DNA of 64,000 nucleotides from Lota lota (taxonomy: Eukaryota; Chordata; Actinopteri; Gadiformes; Lotidae), in NCBI GenBank assembly GCA_026745465.1, contig JACYXH010000091.1, positions 3,017,501 to 3,081,500 of the forward strand. Direction: 5' to 3'. The position numbers and the translations under genes were made by a program. Under the pieces are notes generated by a model. It saw nothing but the letters and a program-made list of their open reading frames with translations, searched no databases and was not told where the DNA came from. This document shows, one piece after another, positions 38,761 to 64,000 of this stretch. The number at the start of each line of letters is the position of its first letter. The stretch's first letter is position 1.

Positions 38761-40761
38761 CGTACCCTTAGCAGCTTTAATTGGATGGAAATAGAAATAT
38801 AAGAGGATGACAAAAGTGAAGCATGTTTGATAGCAAAAAATATTGACCTATGGGTTTAAATTGTATAACTGAAAATATAAGGTTACACTCCACACTTTGT
38901 TTCTTCTATTAAAGTGAAGGTACGAATGTCAAAGTATTACTCTCCCGCCAGCAGTTATTCAGAGTCTTACTATAAGCAGGATACTTAAATGATACGTTAT
39001 AAAGCTTATACTTCTAATGGCTTGCTTCAAGTATTAAACATAACTATTGTTAAAAAAGGCTTGGCCTTTGAAGGCCAAGCACAGGTAATTTCTATCTCTT
39101 CAAGGTCATAGTTCTTCCACAAACTACAAATACATCCAAAACAAAATCACAGTTGTGCCGCTTGAGAAACTCTCAGTGGGCTCTGATGATTGGGGTCAGA
39201 AGCAGAGCGAAGCTGTCAGGACACTGTGCTTGATTATGTTTAACTCTCCGTTGGCTTTTACATTTCACATCAATAAACGGACACAGCAACATGCTCAGTC
39301 AGAGGCCCTTGCCATTCCATGGCCTGTTCTCAGTCATTGAAGTCAAGAAGTGAATGTTGTACACATCACAATGTGAAGAATGTTTGACATCATATATTTC
39401 AAGTTCCGCACAATTTCAATTTTCTGGACTTTTTGCTTTGTCTAACATCAGTTAGACAAACTGCAATAACAGACTCACCTCGAGAGTCTGTTAAAAGATA
39501 ACCCATGACTATACAGAAGAAAAAAAATAGAATTCTAGAGAACTTGATAACGTTTTTGTATGAAAGGCAGTGTTGAGAGAGCTGTCAAACATTTTGAATT
39601 GCTGCCAGGGATGTCCAGTGGAACAAGGGATAAGCTTTTTAGATCAGATTCTTTATATTAATATATTAAACACTTAATTCTGATATCCTAAAAGGTATCA
39701 TCCATGGATGTGTATTGTGAAAGTTGAAGATCATTTTATGAAACTGTCTCTATTCAACCGTTCCCTTGTAGACTTTAACATCTATCTGTTAATCTTCCTT
39801 CTACTGTTTCATGAAATATAATGCTGTATTTTCAATGATTTCATAAGAACCATGACTTAAAATAAAATATACGTATCACATAATAAACTTTTATTTATTT
39901 ACAGACACACATAAAAATGTTATTTTTGTGTATTAACAAATTGTTTTGTACATTTTATAGACACTGCTTGGAACCGCTATTTCACAAATGACAGTATTAT
40001 AAAAATAAAAGCACATGTAACATAGGGGGCCTCTAACATGGCTCTTGTGATTAAGGTGTAATTTCATCATCATTGAAACTTGAGTAATACAACATTTATG
40101 CTTTTTTTTTTACAAATATGTTGAAGAAAATGTGAATTTGCTGTTCAGTCAAAATGTAAAAGTGTTATTTGCTAAAATGGGGCAATGAAAGGGACTTAAA
40201 TATTACACGTCTTCTCAGCACATGTTATGAAATACAAAAAAACGGAAATGCTCCAAATTATGATTAGGATAATTTAAAGAATAAAGAAACATATTTAAAT
40301 AAATTTTAAAAACACATGCCGGTTTAAAAATATGTATATAGTGAAGTGAACACATTGCTTGGATAATATTTAACAGCAAAAGCAGGGTAACTGGTTAAAA
40401 ATGTTGTGCATTTTCTACAAACTTGAGCACATAGGCAACATTGTAAGTGACGATAAAGTTGATAAGGTCAAGCTTTGTAACTGTCAAGGTATTTTATTTT
40501 ATCATGACGAGAAAACAGGTGAACTGGATGTGGTGGAAGTCCTCCTTAAACACTATATGGTCGTACAAATTCTCATGAGCCATGACATAACAATCCCAAA
40601 TTGCACCGCTGCGAATTTGTAACTGAAATGAGCTCATCAAATCACCAAATGTCCCCTCTTTGCTCTTTTTCCCGATCGCTGTTCAACATTATTGGGGAGA
40701 ACTGCACAGCCATCTGTGCGACTGGCAACCCAAACCCTGTCCCCCTTGTACCCAACTGTCT
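38761..40761. other. AT-rich 3' flank / 3' UTR region of the brinp3-like gene
   Basis: No coding potential was recognised. The part from about 39.85 to 40.76 kb is likely to hold the 3' UTR. The sequence is AT-rich with several minus-strand AATAAA hexamers and no long repeat. Confidence 0.4.
40493..40498 (-). terminator. candidate polyadenylation signal of the brinp3-like gene
   Basis: AATAAA is read on the minus strand, 264 bases past the stop codon. A second one at 39890-39895 is equally possible. There is no transcript evidence, and in AT-rich DNA such hexamers occur by chance. The 3' UTR therefore probably covers part of 39.8-40.76 kb. Confidence 0.3.
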
Positions 40762-59219
<18,458 letters not shown>

Positions 59220-59228
59220 CTGCAAAGG

Positions 59229-59230
59229 CA

Positions 59231-59271
<41 letters not shown>
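59229..59271. repeat. (CA)n microsatellite adjoining an exon acceptor
   Basis: TG on the gene strand, ending about 10 bases before the AG of the MACPF exon at 59219. Confidence 0.97.
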
Positions 59272-59355
59272 GCATACACATACAATTTACAAATCAATCC
59301 AAAGATGATAACCGGATTGCCTCATACCTCGTCGCACTAGGACTGTGCACACGCA

Positions 59356-59455
<100 letters not shown>

Positions 59456-59976
59456 CACACACGTAAACAGACACATGCATACACAGGCTCACACACGCAC
59501 ACATAAACACACATACACATACACAGGGTCTCGCACACACACAAACAAACACAATAAACAAATAACAAGCATGCATGGGGTCCATAAGGAGACCCCCTCT
59601 CTCGATCATGGTCAAATCAGTGGCAGGGGCCGTTGGGAGGTATGTTCAATAGAGTAAACACACATCAAGGAAACCATCAACAACATAAATCTCCAGCACC
59701 TCTCCTTGTTAGCCGCCTGTTGAAAGGGGAAGCACGGTGTGGTGGCCCGTTGTGGCGTTTATTTTAAATTTATTTGAATTTTTTATTTTAAAGCAATTAT
59801 TTTAAAGTGGCACAGCTTGCGGTCGCCACAGGAGGCTTATATTTAGATTTGTTCCGTACCGGCCGTAAAATATGATGTCAGCACGACCTCGAGGTGACGC
59901 TTGCAGACCTTTCTACAGAAAGATGAACGACACCACGCTGTTCCAACCTCCGGTACATGGAGAACCGCTGGGTTTT

Positions 59977-59978
<2 letters not shown>

Positions 59979-60042
<64 letters not shown>
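59979..60042. repeat. (TG)n microsatellite
   Basis: About 32 pure TG units. Confidence 0.97.
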
Positions 60043-60045
<3 letters not shown>

Positions 60046-60728
60046 ATGTTTTGTCATTCTTCCTTCCCTGCGAACAACATCGTTTTCCCTGCTGGTTTTA
60101 AATAACAGCAAAATCTCCTCTCATCGCCAGTCACTTTTCTGAGGGACGGTGGTCAGCAGAGGGGGTCGTAATCATTGGACGGAGCCACGCTGCTCCTCCG
60201 AGTCTCCGGGGGGGGGGGAAGCGGAAGTGTAAGAGTATGTGGGGGGATACTGTTCGATATTCAGCCTGGCGTCGGCGTGTGCCAGCCATCTTTATCTGAC
60301 TCTGCACCCGGGGAGCGAGGTCGCTTGCCGATGCATAGATTAGCCCCTATTCATAGAACAGCTGCTGAGGCACAGGGTTTCCGAGGCAGGGACGCAGGGA
60401 GCGGAGGAGATTGAGACCTGTACGCCGTAGGCGGTGAGGAGGTGCGGCGAATAATGGCCATGGCTATTATACATTTTTTAACTGCTTCAAATTCCAATTC
60501 TGCACTCATTCTACAATACATTTGTTATATGTTACGTCACGTGTCTCACTAAAAGCGACTGTCTACCGAAAAAAAGAACTGGTGGAAACATTATTTCCAC
60601 CATTTTACGTTCAAAATAGTGGATTCTGCTTTTGTCTCAATCTGATATATATATGTAGACACTCATACGGCATGCAGAAACACACTCACTCCCCAACTCA
60701 AAGACCCATTGACTAATGTTCCCATGTG

Positions 60729-60768
<40 letters not shown>

Positions 60769-61063
60769 CACAGCCACACACAACCACACACACACACACA
60801 TTGCTAGCCAAACAAAGATGCCCTTTGCTGCAACACTAGCTTTGCTGTATCCCAGAATATCCCAGAGTCCTCCCCCCATGGGCCCAGGCTCACTGCCAAT
60901 CAATTTACCCACCAATACACCAGTCACACCTCGAGAAAAATACAAAACAGAAAACAACTCATTAGGGCCCGTTTTATCTCAGCTTTTCTCTATAATGAGT
61001 GACCATTAGCTCTTCTCTCTGTCCACTGGGGCCAGTCGAGCAAGGAACAACGGCAAGAGAACG

Positions 61064-61150
61064 AGAGAGAGAGAGAGTCTAAGAGAGAGCGTCTGAGAGA
61101 GAGAGAGAGACAGAGAGAGACAGAGAGAGACAGAGAGAGAGAGAGAGAGA
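61064..61150. repeat. (GA)n with CAGA units
   Basis: GAGA interrupted by GACAGAGA units, similar in style to the compound tract at the last exon. Confidence 0.93.
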
Positions 61151-61243
61151 TACACATACACACACACTCACACACACAGGGCCAGCCACTGCTATTGCTC
61201 ACTGATGAACATTGGATTGATGCTGTTGCAGGTAAATTGGGCT

Positions 61244-61277
<34 letters not shown>

Positions 61278-61344
61278 ACTTTGTTAATGGATGCAAACAA
61301 ACCTTCTAGCATACATACAAGACACACGCACCACTGAACAAACA

Positions 61345-61437
61345 GGTACGCACACACACGTACACTCAGACACGTACGCACACACACGTACGCTCAGACA
61401 CGTACGCTCAGACACGTACGCTCACATACGTACAGAC
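61345..61437. repeat. short minisatellite, ACGTACGCTCAGAC-type units
   Basis: Six or so units of 14-18 bp containing the palindrome ACGTACGT-like core (CGTACG). Confidence 0.88.
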
Positions 61438-61665
61438 GTAAACATGTAGACAGTGACGGAGAAATCCCAATGGTTTGAACCTCCAGCTGTATAGCTTAGC
61501 ACCACAGTGCCGGGGGTGGCGGGGTGGGGGTTGGTGGGGCGGAGCTGGCGGTGTGGTGGCGGTGGGTGGGGTGTGTGTGTGTGGGGGAGAGCGGTCAAGA
61601 TTTTGGCTCCTGCTAACTGTCATTCCTCCCTCCCACCAACTGAGCAGTGAAGCAACATACAACCA

Positions 61666-61770
61666 CTGGAGGAGGAAGAGGAGGAGGAGGAGGAGGAGGA
61701 GGAGGAGGAGGAGGAGGAGGAGGAGGAGGAGGAGGAGGAGGAGGAGGAGGAGGAGGAGGAGGAGGAGGAG
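61666..61770. repeat. (GGA)n trinucleotide repeat
   Basis: About 34 GGA units, almost pure. Open frames across it (poly-Arg or poly-Glu on one strand, poly-Pro or poly-Ser on the other) reflect the repeat only. Confidence 0.97.
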
Positions 61771-62040
61771 AGGAGATAAAATAACGCATGCAAGAAAGAG
61801 AACCCCACTGGTTGTCCATCAAACTCCCCCCCCCCCCCCGGGTGTCAGGGCGCTGGCGCACATAACAAATCTAGAAGTCAGTGTAGCAGATAACACACTG
61901 ACACGGCCCAGTGGAAGTGCTCATGTCACGGGCCGACGGTGGATATAGGTACAGGGTTGCTGGACAGCTTGGGCTGAGTGACTGGGGTTCATTCTTGGAG
62001 GCTTATTCAAAACCTAACAAAGCTGCACCTCATCGCCAAC

Positions 62041-62086
62041 ACCCCCCCCCCCCCCCCACCCCCCCCCAACCCCCCCCCACCCCCCG
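62041..62086. repeat. interrupted poly-C tract
   Basis: Four C runs of 5 to 17 separated by A or AA. Confidence 0.95.
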
Positions 62087-62469
62087 CCAGACAATTGTAA
62101 GAAATACATTTGAAGCTAGGTGTTTTCTTTTTATTGTGTGTACATAGTCTCTGGTTCCCCAGTGATTTTTGTATATTGAATCTATTTCTAGATCTTCTGT
62201 TTTGCTTTCTAACCTCCCAGTGCTTCATGGCTTTGTCGCTGTGAGGTATGGGAGTTATTCCCCGACAATAAAACCAAGCCTGTTATCTTCAAACTCAAAG
62301 CAGTATGCTTGAGACGCTGATGTGGTGAACTGATCTTTTATTAGGCCTAAGCCAACGGTGTCATTCTCCGATCCATATCTGTCAGCAAAGTCACAGTTTG
62401 ATCAGCAAAAAATAAAGTTGGGCTAAAGCTATTCAATCAATGAACATAAGGTGTTTGTGCCTGCACGCG

Positions 62470-62630
62470 TGTGTGTTTGTGTGTGTGTGTGTGTGTGTCG
62501 GTGTCGGTGTCGGTGTGTTGGTGTGTGTGCATGTGTTGGTGTGTGTCTGCTCATGTATGTGTGTGTGCCTGTGTGTGTGCGTGCATGCGTGTGTGTTTTA
62601 ATGCATGTGTGCGTGTGTGTGTGTGTGTGT
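62470..62630. repeat. degenerate (TG)n tract with GGTGTC units
   Basis: TG interrupted by four GGTGTC-like units (62498-62520) and by GCATG/GCGTG words. Confidence 0.93.
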
Positions 62631-63557
62631 CAAAGACAATGTGCAAACTAGCAGGAAAATGGTGCGTGATCAAGAATAGCATGAAAAACAAAGCTTGGTG
62701 TTCACAAAAAGACCAAAGGAATACCAGAAAACAAGCCAAGATAAAAGACAAACCAATAAATTATCAATATTGCTATATTGGCCTAATGTTACTTATGAAT
62801 ATTGGTCCATTGTTGCATCCCTATGTCTCAATTAATATATTTAATATATCGTTGAACAACGATAAGTATAAAATAGATATTATGAGGGATTGAACGCCGG
62901 TAAACCAGGAAAGCATACAAAATTTACAAAAAAAGGTTTTATTTGACCCAAACAAATATAAGTCAGTTGGTGGAGATGAATAACCAAACACAAACAATAA
63001 TCAAACACATTTATAGTTTATATAAGTTATAATTAAGGTTATATTGATATATTATTAATATTAGTCTAAAATTCATTTCTTCTATTAACTAAAACTATTA
63101 AAGATACTGTTTTTAAAAAAAATTCTTTCCATAACCCCCTATGAGTAACATAATAAAGGCTACCAATTAGTCAAATTAATCAGCCACACCTGTGTTTAAA
63201 CCCAGCTGCTCTGGGCTCATGGCCACATGCCACCCCGCAGCACAGGTAAACTCCAATAAAGATACCATGAAAGTGTGTACCATGAAACCAAAGCTATGTG
63301 AACTGAACTGGATTATGTGCGTGCATTATGTATGTTAAAATGAATAATGTGCAGCTGGAACCCCAGCCGTCACAGATGGGGCCGTCACAGATATATATAT
63401 ATATATTTTTTTTTTTGTATAATATTAGTGGTGTTCATAAGAAGGGGATGAATATATTTATATGTTGGATTATTCAACTCACTAGTTGTTATTGTAATTC
63501 TGGACCTTACACCTACAACACGTGATGTTCTGCAGGATCTTAAAATAACACAAGAAT

Positions 63558-63797
63558 AACGCTTTACAATAAAGGTAAATTAATTAACATGAGTTAAAGC
63601 AGAAATAAGCATTATTATACAGCAGTAGCACAGGGTTATATATAATAATAATATTATAACATGATGTATATATTAGTTAACATTTTAGGACATGATTACT
63701 AAACCAACTGTTAATTAACTGTTGGTTAATACCCATTACTGCATTAACTCTTGTTAATTAAGGGTTAATGCATGTACCCTTATTATAAAGTGTTACC
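63558..63797. mobile_element. MITE-like element with ACGCTTTACAATAAGGG ends, copy 2
   Basis: It begins AACGCTTTACAATAAAGGTA and ends CCCTTATTATAAAGTGTTACC, the same terminal inverted repeats as the copy at 32587-32985. It is shorter, with a different interior deletion. Confidence 0.85.
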
Positions 63798-64000
63798 AAT
63801 GCAAGCTCTCTGCTGACAGCATTAATCGATGCTGCCAAACCCACAGCTCCACATCCCTCCACGAACCCCACCACAATTATAATATCTAATTTATGATATC
63901 TAGTCCACCACACTACCACACTGCAACACCGGTTGAACTCAGTGGCAAATCAATAATTTGCTTGTAGATGTAAACGTAACACGTTGCTAAGCACAACACG

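Noticed and set aside
60175..60414. 79-codon GC-rich frame as a possible upstream exon
   Set aside because: It lies on the strand opposite to the brinp3-like gene, has no BRINP residues and no convincing splice sites.
61475..61948. 157-codon frame with a poly-Arg core
   Set aside because: Runs through the (GGA)n repeat; no recognisable domain on either side.

Overview
The window looks like nuclear DNA of a teleost fish. It is AT-rich and non-operonic, and packed with dinucleotide microsatellites and long homopolymer runs. Its repeats are of fish type: an L2/CR1-like LINE, a Tc1-like transposon, a sushi-type chromovirus derivative and several families of short or fold-back DNA elements. The only convincing protein-coding gene is split by introns with canonical GT/AG borders. 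The species cannot be named from the sequence.

Layout. 1-1.7 kb: a decayed LINE on the minus strand. 1.7-18.6 kb: intergenic DNA with CA, TA, CT and poly-C/G tracts, a G-rich 24-bp minisatellite (3.6-4.03 kb), a fold-back element (12.27-13.12 kb) and partial copies of a short repeat family. 18,612-21,175: an almost intact, young, non-autonomous LTR element with 558-bp LTRs and a 5-bp target duplication. Its primer-binding site is complementary to its own predicted transcript start, and it has one proline/glutamine-rich ORF ending in the remains of an integrase chromodomain. 26,877-27,747: an internally deleted Tc1-like element inside a CA/TA microsatellite. 32.6-33.0 kb: a MITE-like repeat with telomere-like hexamers. 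33,885-36,462: a 2.6-kb fold-back element with arms of about 1 kb. 40.5-59.2 kb: the last six coding exons of a BRINP-family gene on the minus strand. 59.2-64 kb: the gene's upstream intron, rich in microsatellites, with a second copy of the 32.6-kb repeat.

The gene. Six exons joined across five introns with consistent phases encode 685 residues. They contain the MACPF signature Tyr-Gly-Thr-His, cysteine-rich segments and the family C-terminus ending in Lys-Leu-Cys-Ser. The residues fit the BRINP2/BRINP3 pair, and I lean to BRINP3. The first coding exon (signal peptide and roughly 80 residues) is not in the window and should lie beyond 64,000. BRINP proteins are secreted or ER-associated neural proteins tied to cell-cycle restraint and neuronal development. 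This gene sits in a gene-poor neighbourhood. Most of its exons have a long microsatellite close to a splice site, most strikingly a pyrimidine tract of about 500 bp that abuts the acceptor of the last exon.

No tRNA, rRNA, CRISPR or second protein-coding gene was supported. The least routine things seen are the self-priming LTR derivative with its gag-to-chromodomain collapse and in-frame minisatellite, the two large fold-back elements, and the microsatellite/splice-site juxtapositions in the BRINP gene.
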